From Pararhizobium capsulatum DSM 1112 (GTDB taxonomy: Bacteria > Pseudomonadota > Alphaproteobacteria > Rhizobiales > Rhizobiaceae), in contig NZ_JAUSVF010000001.1 in the NCBI RefSeq assembly GCF_030814475.1, forward strand, positions 3,168,001 through 3,232,000: a DNA stretch of 64,000 nucleotides. Reading direction: 5' to 3'. Positions 35,629 to 43,943 of the stretch are shown piece by piece. The notes under the pieces are model-generated. The model was given only the letters and a program-made list of their open reading frames with translations. It did not search any database and was not told the DNA's origin. Numbering within the stretch: position 1 is the stretch's first letter; the number at the start of each line of letters is the position of its first letter. Position numbers and translations under genes: made by a program.

Positions 35629-37007
35629 CCGATCGCCCCCGCAAGCGGCAGGCTTGCCGGCGGCCGCACGAAGCGGCCGTCGCCGGGGGCGGCCAGCACC
35701 TTGCCGTCTTCATAGATCTTGCGACCGCGATTGTAGGTCGCCGCCACGCGCCATGGCAGGCGGATGCCGTTGTAAGGCGACCAGCCAACGACATTGTTGC
35801 CGCTCTCGGCAGCGTCGTAGACATAAGCCTCGGGCGTCAGCACCGCGATATCGGCATGCTTTCCGACTTCCAGCGCGCCCTTCTCGTGATCGAGGCGGAA
35901 GTGTCGCGCCGGGTTCAGCGCCATCAACTCGGCCGCGCGGGTGAGCGGAACGCCACGCTCCAGCGCGCTCTTGATAAACAACGGCACCATCACCTCCAGC
36001 CCCGGTACGCCGGAGGAATTGGCGAGCATATCCGGATTGGTCTTGCGGTTTTCCGACCAGCTGACGTGATCGGTCGAAACCAGTGTGATATTGCCCTCGG
36101 CTACATGCCGCCAGAGTTTTTCCACCTCGGCGCGCGGGCGGATCGGCGGGTTGATCTTGGCCTTGCCGCCGAGACGGCGCACGTCGTTTTCCTCGTCCAG
36201 TACCAGATAGTGGATGCAGCATTCAATTGTCGCGCGAAAACCTTGTGCCCGATAGCTGCGGGCGATGTCGTAGCCACGTCCTACCGAGCAATGAACCACA
36301 TGAGCCGGGCAGCCGGTGGCGGCGCCGGTCTCATAAATCTGGTTGGTGGCGAGCAGTTCCGTCAGCGGCGGGCGCGACAGGCCATGGGCGCGGTAATCGG
36401 TGATGCCGGCGGCCTTGACCTTCTCGATTGCAGCGCGGACGGCCTCGTCATCCTCGTTGTGGACACCTGCCGTCAGCCCTGTCGGGGCGATAGCGGCAAA
36501 GCAATCTGCCAGCAATGCGGCCGGGATACGCGGAAACCGCTTCGGGTCGGTGCCGAAGGTCGAGAACTTGAAGGCCGCGACGCCTGCCTCGACCATTTCG
36601 GGAATACGTGCCGACCCTTCCTCGGGATCGATCGTGCCGTAAAGCGCGAAATCGATACGGGCCTGCGCCCCGGCATGGGCAATCTTGCGGCGCACGGCAT
36701 CGCCCGAGCAGACGAGATCGCCCTCGTCATAGGGCATATCGACAATGGTGGTGACGCCGCCGGCTGCCGCCGAGCGCGTCGACCAGATGAAATCCTCCTG
36801 ATCCTTCTGGCTCAGCGAATGCACCTGCGCATCGATCGCACCGGGCAGGATCAGCGCCTTGCCGAGATCATGGCTTTCTCGCGCAGAGGGCATCGCGCCC
36901 TGGCCGAGAACGGCGATGCGCTCGCCGATGACGCCGATATGGCCGTCCTCGACGATCCTGTCGGGCAGAACCAGCGTTCCCTTCAAGACGAGATCGAAAT
37001 CGGCCAT
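35625..37007 (-). CDS. Hydantoinase/dihydropyrimidinase-dihydroorotase family amidohydrolase
   Basis: Cyclic amidohydrolase of 460 residues with binuclear-metal TIM barrel motifs. ALILPGAIDAQVHSLSQKD has DxQxH, a known variant of the first HxH pair. FKFSTFG carries the probable carboxylated Lys, GVHNEDD and AHVVHCSVGRGYD the two His, and STDHVSWSENRK the Asp. The C-terminal GALEVGKHADIAVLTPEAY is typical of the family. It would open the hydantoin ring, here predicted as hydantoin-5-propionate to N-carbamoylglutamate. It starts 12 nt after the lyase-like gene behind AAGGGAACC and overlaps the next gene by 4 nt. Allantoinase activity cannot be excluded by sequence alone. Confidence 0.88.
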   Translation of the reverse strand: MADFDLVLKGTLVLPDRIVEDGHIGVIGERIAVLGQGAMPSARESHDLGKALILPGAIDAQVHSLSQKDQEDFIWSTRSAAAGGVTTIVDMPYDEGDLVCSGDAVRRKIAHAGAQARIDFALYGTIDPEEGSARIPEMVEAGVAAFKFSTFGTDPKRFPRIPAALLADCFAAIAPTGLTAGVHNEDDEAVRAAIEKVKAAGITDYRAHGLSRPPLTELLATNQIYETGAATGCPAHVVHCSVGRGYDIARSYRAQGFRATIECCIHYLVLDEENDVRRLGGKAKINPPIRPRAEVEKLWRHVAEGNITLVSTDHVSWSENRKTNPDMLANSSGVPGLEVMVPLFIKSALERGVPLTRAAELMALNPARHFRLDHEKGALEVGKHADIAVLTPEAYVYDAAESGNNVVGWSPYNGIRLPWRVAATYNRGRKIYEDGKVLAAPGDGRFVRPPASLPLAGAIG

Positions 37008-37019
37008 GCCCGGTTCCCT

Positions 37020-38558
37020 TCAAATCGCGAGAGCAAAGAAATCGTCGAATTCCGGCATCGGCGCCGCCGAGACGAAACTGCGGCGCAGATCGGGGCAGGA
37101 AAACGCCCTCCGCAGCGCCTCGATCTCTTCCGAGAGCGGCCGGTCCTGCAGGTACATCGGGCTAATGTCACGCACCCGGTCATAGGCAAGCTTGGCGGTC
37201 GCCTGCGGTTTGTCGCCGAGCAGATCGACGGCCTGCGCCGACAGCAGCGCCTCGATGGCGCCCATCTGGCAGAGATCACGCACCTGCGCCTCCATGCGCT
37301 CGACGATCAGCGGCAGGAAGGTTGCCTCCTCCTCAAGTCCGCCGGCAACGACGATGGATTGCGCCGACAGCGGCACGGCATTGGACTGGACGCGCATGTA
37401 GAGTTCGACGGCGAGCTTCATCAGCGGGCCGAGGCCGCTTGCGACTTCGCCGGGCGCGACGAGATTGATCGGCAGGTTGCGCCGAACGCCGTTGGAGAGG
37501 AGAACGCAGCGATTGAGCACGTTGCGGGCGACATGGGAGAAGGCGATCTGTGCCGTCTCAATATAGAGCGTCGTCGTCAGCGGCAGCGAGGCACCGGAAG
37601 AATGCACCTGTCCGCCCAGCACCACCGGATTGTCATCGGAGAGATAGGTCGCATCGAGCAACCGCTCGGCCGCAACCACGAGCGTATCAGCTGCTGCACC
37701 GAAGACCTGCGCCGTCATGCGCAGGCTCAAGGGATCGTGGATCGCCGTCGGCAGCGGCCAGTCGACCATATCCGACTGGCCATAAAGCCAGGAACCGACC
37801 AGCGCCTCGCCACGCGTGCCAAGCGTCGCAGCCACCCGCCAGGGATCGGCGGACGCACCGAGCGCCAGCGACGACATGAGCCCCGTCACCATCAGAACCC
37901 GCACACCTGATGCGGCCTCGCGAATGACTTCGGCCGCGGCAGCATAGGCCGTGGCGTTGACGCTGAGGGCCGCCAGTGCATCCCGCGGCTGCATGCCGAA
38001 CGGCGTTATACCCGCGCGTATCAAAGCTTCGCTCGCATCGAGAAGCTCGCCGCCATAAAAGGCCTTGCCGACCCCCGTGAGCACCGAGGCAACCTGCCCC
38101 ATCAGCCCGATATCGGCGCATCCGATCGAGCCGTGGCGGTGCACCGCAGGCACCACGTCATGCTCCAGAAGGGCCAGAAACGCATTGACCAGCTCGACGC
38201 TGCATCCGGTATGGCCGCCCAGCGCTGTATTGACCCGGATCGCCATCGCTTTCCTGACGACGGACGAGGAGAAGAGTGGCCCGGTGCCGAAATGATGGGC
38301 TTTGACCAGCGAGGCATTGAACTGATCCAAATCGCCGGCAGTCCAGAGTTTGTCTTTCATCGAACCGACGCCGGTATTGGCGCCGTAGACAGGAAGGCCC
38401 AGAGCGATGCGATCGGTGATGACAGTGCGGGCGCTGCGTACTCTGTCCATGGCTAGATCGGACACGACAGTGCTGTGCTCGCCGCTGCCGATTCTCTCCA
38501 GAGTCGAGAAGCTGAGCGGTTGCCCTGTCAAAACAATGGTTTTCGTCGCCGCCTGCAT
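37020..38558 (-). CDS. Aromatic amino-acid lyase family protein without MIO triad (ergothionase candidate)
   Basis: HAL/PAL-superfamily protein of 512 residues. The family frame is clear: LPVYGANTGVGSMKDKLW, FNASLVKAHHFGTGPLFSSS, YLSDDNPVVLGGQVHSSGAS and QSIVVAGGLEEEATFLPLIV. Where true ammonia-lyases have GSVGASGDLAPL, this protein has GSIGCADIGLMGQ, so the Ala-Ser-Gly that cyclises to the MIO electrophile is Cys-Ala-Asp. The DNA is unbroken across it. Ergothionase, which eliminates trimethylamine from ergothioneine, belongs to this superfamily and works without MIO because the leaving group is already quaternary. As first gene of the operon ending at 31014, it fits that role. Divergent from the tandem-HTH regulator. 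Confidence 0.85.
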   Translation of the reverse strand: MQAATKTIVLTGQPLSFSTLERIGSGEHSTVVSDLAMDRVRSARTVITDRIALGLPVYGANTGVGSMKDKLWTAGDLDQFNASLVKAHHFGTGPLFSSSVVRKAMAIRVNTALGGHTGCSVELVNAFLALLEHDVVPAVHRHGSIGCADIGLMGQVASVLTGVGKAFYGGELLDASEALIRAGITPFGMQPRDALAALSVNATAYAAAAEVIREAASGVRVLMVTGLMSSLALGASADPWRVAATLGTRGEALVGSWLYGQSDMVDWPLPTAIHDPLSLRMTAQVFGAAADTLVVAAERLLDATYLSDDNPVVLGGQVHSSGASLPLTTTLYIETAQIAFSHVARNVLNRCVLLSNGVRRNLPINLVAPGEVASGLGPLMKLAVELYMRVQSNAVPLSAQSIVVAGGLEEEATFLPLIVERMEAQVRDLCQMGAIEALLSAQAVDLLGDKPQATAKLAYDRVRDISPMYLQDRPLSEEIEALRRAFSCPDLRRSFVSAAPMPEFDDFFALAI

Positions 38559-38604
38559 GCCTGTCTGTCCTTGCCTGTCACCATGCTATGCGCATTGGAC
38601 GGCC

Positions 38605-38620
38605 TTGTGGTATATCCCAA
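38605..38620. promoter_or_regulatory. Possible LysR-type operator between the lyase operon and its regulator
   Basis: An imperfect 16-bp palindrome, TTGTGGTATATCCCAA, in the 133-nt divergent spacer between 38558 and 38692. Six of eight base pairs match. Size and place fit a LysR site, but one imperfect copy is weak evidence. Confidence 0.35.
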
Positions 38621-38691
38621 AGACGAAACGGGAGATGCGTCAATCCGAACACACGGCAACGTCTTCAAACACCAACCGGACAGATTGTTTC

Positions 38692-39909
38692 ATGGATATC
38701 GCCACCCTTGCGCTGGTTCACGCCGTCCTGGTCGAGCGCGGCATCCGGCGCGCGGCGAGAGTGACGGGCCGTCCTCCCGCCAGCGTCACGGCCGCGCTGA
38801 AGCGGATGGAGGCGGCAATCGCCGTGCCGCTCGTGCGCCGCGAGGGCGGTAATCTTGTCCCAACACTCGAGGCGCAGCGACGATTCGGTGATTTTGCAGC
38901 AGCAAGACTGAAGATCGAGGCGCTGCTTGCTCCGGCAAACCGGGAAACGGTGGCGGTGCCCGCCATTGGTATCAGCGCGCTCGAAAGGTTTCTGACCGTT
39001 GCCCGCAGCGGCAGCATCCGCAGCGCTGCCCAGCAGATCGGCGTCGGGCAGCCGCAGTTGACGCGCCAGATCGCCGACATGGAACGCACGTTGGGCTACG
39101 CTCTCCTCACCCGCTCCGCCGCTGGCGTCGCCTGTACCGCGCAGGGGCTTGATGCCATGCCTGTGGCAGAAGCGCTGAGCGAAATCTGGGCGAGATTGTC
39201 GCGCGCCTCGGCCGATCGTTTCCGTAGGACCGCGGCGACGTGGCGGCTCGGCTCCGTCATGCCGCTCGGCCCGGAAAGCGAGATCGCCCGCATGCTGGCG
39301 TCGCTGACCGCGCGCTGGCATCAGGCACGGCCGCGCCAACCGCTGTTCCTTTCCAGCACCACCGCAGACGAACTGATAGCCGGGCTGAAGAGCCGCCGCT
39401 TCGACGCTGTGCTGCTCGACATTGCCGATTTTCCCAGCGAGTTCGAAGGGCGGCTGGTATCACAGGCACCGCTTGCGCTTGCCGGACAAGCCGAGTTTTT
39501 CGCGCAAGGTCGTCCGCTCGCCGATATCCTCACGTCTCACCCCATCGTCGTTCCCAGCCTGCGCAGCGGCCTTCGCCAGCAGGCGGCCCGCTTTCTCGAA
39601 AACACATTGAACGACGTGGAACGCCAGCGGCTGACGATAGCCGAAGTTGATTCCATCCCCGTGATCATCAACCTCGTTCTGAACCACGGATATCTGTCGG
39701 TGCTGCCGCAAAGCTCGCTGTCGCGGGTTCGCAATGCACCGGCGATGATCCGGCTGGATGCGAGCTACGCACAGTCGCTTTCGCTCGTCTGGCCGAAGAA
39801 CGCGCTCTCCCGCCAACTGGGAGAAACGATGCTGGCGATGATGCGCGCTGACGAGAACGGTATGACCGAAGCGGAATCAGTTTCGCCACATCCGGCACGA
39901 ACCATCTGA
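38692..39909 (+). CDS. LysR-type regulator with two tandem HTH segments
   Basis: Protein of 405 residues, about 100 longer than a usual LysR regulator. Residues 1-60 look like one LysR HTH (HAVLVERGIRRAARVTGRPP, then SVTAALKRMEAAIAVPLVRR). Residues 80-140 are a second, better one (LERFLTVARSGSIRSAAQQI, then VGQPQLTRQIADMERTLGYA). The rest is a normal substrate-binding domain (FLSSTTADELIAGLKSRRFD; VIINLVLNHGYLSVLPQSSL). It is divergent from the predicted ergothioneine operon and is the obvious candidate regulator. ATG 38692 is used; ATG 38635 would add a non-family leader. Confidence 0.85.
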   Translation: MDIATLALVHAVLVERGIRRAARVTGRPPASVTAALKRMEAAIAVPLVRREGGNLVPTLEAQRRFGDFAAARLKIEALLAPANRETVAVPAIGISALERFLTVARSGSIRSAAQQIGVGQPQLTRQIADMERTLGYALLTRSAAGVACTAQGLDAMPVAEALSEIWARLSRASADRFRRTAATWRLGSVMPLGPESEIARMLASLTARWHQARPRQPLFLSSTTADELIAGLKSRRFDAVLLDIADFPSEFEGRLVSQAPLALAGQAEFFAQGRPLADILTSHPIVVPSLRSGLRQQAARFLENTLNDVERQRLTIAEVDSIPVIINLVLNHGYLSVLPQSSLSRVRNAPAMIRLDASYAQSLSLVWPKNALSRQLGETMLAMMRADENGMTEAESVSPHPARTI

Positions 39910-39958
39910 TTGGATTCAGCAAATCCCGCCTGTTGAATCAGCGTATTAAAAACCTGAA

Positions 39959-40930
39959 TCAACTCTTGAGCTTCAGCCGCCGGCGCGTCTCGCTCGGGCT
40001 TTCGCGGTAGTGGGCGCGATAGCTACGGGAGAAGGCGGATGATGAGTTGAAGCCGGTGGCGGCCGCGATATCGGCGAAATCGGCGCGGCTTTCGATGACC
40101 TTGCGGCGGGCGGCATTGAGCCGGAGCGCGAGATAATGGACATGGGGGGCGACGCCCATCGTCTCCTGAAACAGCGTCTGCAGATGGCGGGCACTCACCC
40201 CGAGGCGACGGGCGAGACGAGTAAGCGTCAAGGGTGCCTCCACCGTCTCCTCCATCAGCTTTACCGCAGCACCCACCCTGTTGTCGGAGATGCGCATATT
40301 GCCGATCGTCGGCACCTGCAGCAGGTCGCCGCGGGTGCGCTCCTGCTCGTAGATGAACAGGCGCGAGACTTCGAGCGCCAGCGAATAGCTGTGCTGGCGG
40401 CGGATCAGCTCCAGCATCAGATCGAGCGTCGGCAGCGAACCGCCTGTGGTGATGCGCTTGCCGTCGATGACGAAGCGCTCTCGCACCATCGTCACCTGCG
40501 GATAGGCCGCCGTGAAATCCTCGAAATCCTCCCAGTGGTTGGTGGCGGAGAAATTGTCGAGAAGGCTGGTCTCGGCCAGAAACCACGACCCGGCCTCGAT
40601 CCCCGCCATCAGTTCGCGATGCCGGGCGGTGCGCGACAGGAGCATCTTCAGTTGCGTCGTCGCATAGGCCCGCCAGTTGTAGCTCGACAGAACGAACAGC
40701 GGCGACGTTTCATTCTGTGGTCGAAAAGGGCCTGAAACCGGGATCGGGATGCCGCTCTTGGTCTCGATCGCATTGCCGTCCGGGCTGAAAATCTGCCAGT
40801 CGTAAAGCACCTTTCCGGCGATGCGATTAGCCGCGCGAAGCGGCTCGATGACCGACGCGACGAGGATAAGATTGGTCTCCGGCAAGACCAGCAGGTCGAT
40901 ATGCTGGGTCTCATCCTGCGGAACGAGCAT
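39959..40930 (-). CDS. GlxA-type AraC-family regulator (CdhR/GbdR-like)
   Basis: Transcription factor of about 323 residues. The N-terminal DJ-1/PfpI-like domain covers about 12-190 (IDLLVLPETNLILVASVIEP; GIEAGSWFLAETSLLDNFSA). The C-terminal double AraC HTH covers about 220-320 (LTLTRLARRLGVSARHLQTL; DIAAATGFNSSSAFSRSYRA). Amidotransferase-like AraC regulators of this type control carnitine and glycine-betaine catabolism in pseudomonads (CdhR, GbdR). It is divergent from the BKACE gene of the predicted carnitine module, so I infer the same role. The ATG at 40930 follows GGAG; GTG 40948 is the alternative. Confidence 0.9.
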   Translation of the reverse strand: MLVPQDETQHIDLLVLPETNLILVASVIEPLRAANRIAGKVLYDWQIFSPDGNAIETKSGIPIPVSGPFRPQNETSPLFVLSSYNWRAYATTQLKMLLSRTARHRELMAGIEAGSWFLAETSLLDNFSATNHWEDFEDFTAAYPQVTMVRERFVIDGKRITTGGSLPTLDLMLELIRRQHSYSLALEVSRLFIYEQERTRGDLLQVPTIGNMRISDNRVGAAVKLMEETVEAPLTLTRLARRLGVSARHLQTLFQETMGVAPHVHYLALRLNAARRKVIESRADFADIAAATGFNSSSAFSRSYRAHYRESPSETRRRLKLKS

Positions 40931-41041
40931 TCGTATGTCTCCAGCCACTCATTCCGAAAATGTATAGCACGCATCCGAGAAAGGAAAGCAGATCGCTTTG
41001 TCTTGCCTCGTAATGGACGTCAAGAACAAGGGGAGGCTTTT

Positions 41042-41944
41042 ATGCCACTAAGCATGAATCGCGACGTTTTCATCACCTGTGCCGTTACCGGCTCCGGCGA
41101 CACCGCCGGCAAATCACCGCATGTGCCGAGATCGCCAAAGGACATCGCAGCATCGGCCATCGACGCCGCGAAAGCAGGGGCGGCCATCGTCCACTGCCAT
41201 GTGCGCGACCCGGAAACCGGCGTGCCGAGCCGTCGTAACGACCTTTATAAGGAGGTCACTGATCTCATTCGCTCCGCCGATGTCGATGTCGTGCTGAACC
41301 TCACGGCCGGCATGGGCGGCGACATGATTTTCGGCAATGTCGAAAACCCGCTGCCCCTCAACCCTGATGGCACCGACATGGCAGGCGCGACCGAACGCGT
41401 ATCGCATGTGGCCGAATGCCTGCCGGAAATATGCACGCTCGATTGCGGCACGATGAACTTCTCGCTCGGCGACTACGTCATGACCAACACGCCGTCGATG
41501 CTGCGTGCCATGGCCAAGATGATGACCGATCTCGGCGTGCGCCCGGAAATCGAAGCCTTCGATACCGGCCATCTCTGGTTTGCCAAGCAACTCGTCGAGG
41601 AAGGCCTGATCGAGGACCCGGTCCTCATCCAGCTCTGCATGGGCATTCCGTGGGGCGCGCCGGATGACCTCAACACCTTCATGGCGATGGTCAACAACGT
41701 GCCGAAAAACTGGACCTTCTCCGCGTTTTCCATTGGCCGCAACGCGCTTGCCTATCCGGCAGCCGCCGTGCTTGCCGGCGGCAATGTCCGCGTCGGGCTT
41801 GAAGACAATCTCTATGTCGGCAAGGGCCAGCTCGCGACCAACGCGCAACTTGTCGAAAAGGCGGTTGGAGTCATCGAAGGCATGGGCGCCAGGATCATTG
41901 GACCGGCCGAAGTGCGCGAAAAGCTGAAGCTGACGAAGCGGTAA
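41042..41944 (+). CDS. Beta-keto acid cleavage enzyme (BKACE, DUF849), probably 3-dehydrocarnitine cleavage
   Basis: TIM-barrel zinc enzyme of 300 residues. The family condenses a beta-keto acid with acetyl-CoA, releasing acetoacetate and a new acyl-CoA. The metal-binding HCHVRDPETG (two His) and EIEAFDTGHLWF (Glu) are present, together with LNLTAGMGGDM, CTLDCGTMNFS and QLCMGIPWGAPDD. Next to a carnitine dehydrogenase-thioesterase fusion the expected reaction is 3-dehydrocarnitine plus acetyl-CoA to betainyl-CoA plus acetoacetate. The ribosome site is AAGGGGAGG. It is separated from the dehydrogenase gene by a 203-bp repeat element, so read-through or a second promoter is needed. Confidence 0.92.
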   Translation: MPLSMNRDVFITCAVTGSGDTAGKSPHVPRSPKDIAASAIDAAKAGAAIVHCHVRDPETGVPSRRNDLYKEVTDLIRSADVDVVLNLTAGMGGDMIFGNVENPLPLNPDGTDMAGATERVSHVAECLPEICTLDCGTMNFSLGDYVMTNTPSMLRAMAKMMTDLGVRPEIEAFDTGHLWFAKQLVEEGLIEDPVLIQLCMGIPWGAPDDLNTFMAMVNNVPKNWTFSAFSIGRNALAYPAAAVLAGGNVRVGLEDNLYVGKGQLATNAQLVEKAVGVIEGMGARIIGPAEVREKLKLTKR

Positions 41945-41968
41945 AAACTTGCAGTCTAGGCAAGATTA

Positions 41969-42171
41969 CCCCTCACCAAGTTCGTCCAGCCGATCGGCTG
42001 CGCCTCTCGGGGACGAACTATCCTCTCCCACAAGGGGAGAGGAAGCCTGCCGCAAGTTCACCTCGATTTCAAAAGCAAGGGTGTCGCGCGGTTCTTACCT
42101 CTCCCCTTGCGGGAGAGGATAGCAAGCCCGCACGAAGCAAAGCTGAGTGCCTGGGCGCGCTTGGTGAGGGG
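41969..42171. repeat. 203-bp inverted-repeat intergenic element (CCCCTCACCAAG family)
   Basis: The outer ends CCCCTCACCAAG (41969-41980) and CTTGGTGAGGGG (42160-42171) are exact inverted repeats. Inside, CTCTCCC...GGGGAGAGG and CTCTCCCCTTGCGGGAGAGG form two more hairpins. It has no coding capacity and looks like a MITE or rhizobial mosaic repeat. Confidence 0.82.
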
Positions 42172-42220
42172 GAAATCACCGCCCGATGACAGACCGAATT
42201 ATTGAAGAGGTAAAACACCA

Positions 42221-43711
42221 ATGACCAAGATCACCAAGGCGGCCTGTATCGGCGGCGGCGTTATCGGCGGGGCCTGGGCGGCACGCTTCATTCTCGGTGG
42301 CATCGATGTCGCCATGTTCGATCCGCATCCGGAGGCGGAGCGCATTGTTGGCGAAGTCATGGCAAACGCCGAGCGCGCCTATGGCATGCTGACCATGGCG
42401 CCGCTGCCTCCGAAGGGCAAGCTCACCTTCGTCAAGAGCATTGAAGAGGCCGTGCAAGGCGCTGACTGGATTCAGGAAAGCGTGCCTGAACGGGTCGATC
42501 TCAAGCGCAGTGTCATCACGCAGATCGACGCAGCCGCCGATCCGAAGGCGCTGATCGGTTCCTCGACATCCGGCATCATGCCGACCGAGCTGCAGCGCGA
42601 CATGAAGCATCCCGAGCGCATGTTCGTCGCCCATCCCTACAATCCTGTCTATCTCCTGCCGCTTGCCGAACTCGTCGGCGGCGAAAAGACCAGCAAAGCC
42701 ACCCTTGATGACGCTAAGGCAAAGCTTGCGCCGATCGGCATGAAGGGCGTCATCATCAACAAGGAGATCGAGGCCTTCGTCGGCGACCGTCTTCTCGAAG
42801 CCGTCTGGCGCGAAGGCCTGTGGCTGATCAAGGACGACATCTGCGATACCGAAACGCTCGACGATGTGATCCGCTATTCGTTCGGCATGCGCTGGGCGCA
42901 GATGGGCATGTTCGAGACCTATCGTATCGCCGGCGGTGAAGCCGGCATGCGCCACTTCCTCGCCCAGTTCGGCCCCTGCCTGTCCTGGCCCTGGACCAAA
43001 CTGATGGATGTCGTCGATCTCGATGACGAACTGGTCGACAAGATCGCCGGCCAGTCCGATGCGCAATCCGGCGCCCGGGGCATCCGCGACCTGGAACGTA
43101 TCCGCGACGAAAACCTCGTCGGCATCATGCATGCACTGAAGAGTGGCGATGGCGGCAAGGGCTGGGGTGCGGGCAAGCTGCTTGCCGATTTCGAGCAGGG
43201 CCTCTGGGCCAATGCCGAAAAGCCCAAGACAGATCTCGGCCAGGCTCAACCGATCCGCATCCTCGAAACCAAGGTCAATGCCGCCTGGGTCGATTACAAC
43301 GGCCACATGACCGAACATCGCTACCTGCAGGTGTTCGGTGATACCTCCGACGGTCTGCTGCGCCTCATCGGCGTCGATCTCGACTACGTCAAGAACGGCC
43401 ACAGCTACTACACGGTGGAAACCCATATCCGGAACCTCGGCGAAGCCAAGCTCGGCGATGCGCTCTACTCGACCTGCCAGATCCTGTCGCATGACGAAAA
43501 GCGCCTGCACATCTTCTCGACCATCTACAATGCGGACAGCAATGCGCCGGTCGCGACGGCCGAGCAGATGCTGCTGCATGTGGACAGCAAGGCTAGCAAG
43601 GCCGTACCCGCACTGCCGGAGGTGATCGCCAAGGTGACGGCGATTGCGGAAGCTCATGCCTCGCTGCCGGCGCCAGAAGGCGTTGGGCGGGCTGTGGGGC
43701 AGAAGCGGTAG
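42221..43711 (+). CDS. lcdH: L-carnitine dehydrogenase fused to betainyl-CoA thioesterase
   Basis: Two-domain protein of 496 residues. Residues 1-330 are a 3-hydroxyacyl-CoA dehydrogenase-like NAD enzyme: Rossmann IGGGVIGGAWAARFILGGID, SSTSGIMPTELQRDMKHPER, the catalytic region FVAHPYNPVYLLPLAELVGG and FGMRWAQMGMFETYRIAGG. Residues 345-496 are a 4HBT hot-dog thioesterase (VDYNGHMTEHRYLQVFGDTS). Carnitine dehydrogenases of rhizobia carry this fused thioesterase, giving oxidation of L-carnitine to 3-dehydrocarnitine and release of glycine betaine from its CoA ester. The neighbouring BKACE provides the step between. Symbol assigned by family resemblance. Confidence 0.92.
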   Translation: MTKITKAACIGGGVIGGAWAARFILGGIDVAMFDPHPEAERIVGEVMANAERAYGMLTMAPLPPKGKLTFVKSIEEAVQGADWIQESVPERVDLKRSVITQIDAAADPKALIGSSTSGIMPTELQRDMKHPERMFVAHPYNPVYLLPLAELVGGEKTSKATLDDAKAKLAPIGMKGVIINKEIEAFVGDRLLEAVWREGLWLIKDDICDTETLDDVIRYSFGMRWAQMGMFETYRIAGGEAGMRHFLAQFGPCLSWPWTKLMDVVDLDDELVDKIAGQSDAQSGARGIRDLERIRDENLVGIMHALKSGDGGKGWGAGKLLADFEQGLWANAEKPKTDLGQAQPIRILETKVNAAWVDYNGHMTEHRYLQVFGDTSDGLLRLIGVDLDYVKNGHSYYTVETHIRNLGEAKLGDALYSTCQILSHDEKRLHIFSTIYNADSNAPVATAEQMLLHVDSKASKAVPALPEVIAKVTAIAEAHASLPAPEGVGRAVGQKR

Positions 43712-43730
43712 TCTGAAGTCGCCGCTTTTA

Positions 43731-43891
43731 CCCCCTCTGTCTCTTCGGGACATCTCCCCCTCAAGGGGGGATGGGGAGCAAACGGCAAGCTCGGAAACCC
43801 AAAGTGCCGGCGATGAGGAACGTGGGCAGTGAGGGAAAAGAACGATCTTTCCCCTTGAGGGGGAGATGTCGGCAACGCCGACAGAGGGGGG
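43731..43891. repeat. 161-bp inverted-repeat intergenic element (CCCCTCTGTC family)
   Basis: CCCCCTCTGTC with GACATCTCCCCCTCAAGGGG on the left is mirrored by CCCCTTGAGGGGGAGATGTC and GACAGAGGGGG on the right, around about 90 nt of unique sequence. The terminal blocks also occur at 32711 and 53449-53597. It fills most of the gap before the acyl-CoA dehydrogenase gene. Confidence 0.85.
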
Positions 43892-43943
43892 TGAGAGCGA
43901 CAAACGCCGGCCTCCCGATAAACAGATACGAGGGAGAACGACC

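Noticed and set aside
31014..38558. Ordinary histidine utilisation (hut) operon
   Set aside because: The lyase lacks the MIO triad, the urocanase pocket is altered, and hutI, hutG and hutC are absent, while hydantoinase, carbamoylase and DUF917 genes are present.
37020..38558. Frameshift or sequencing error around the missing MIO triad
   Set aside because: The frame is open for 512 codons and the residues on both sides align smoothly with the family, so the triad replacement looks real.
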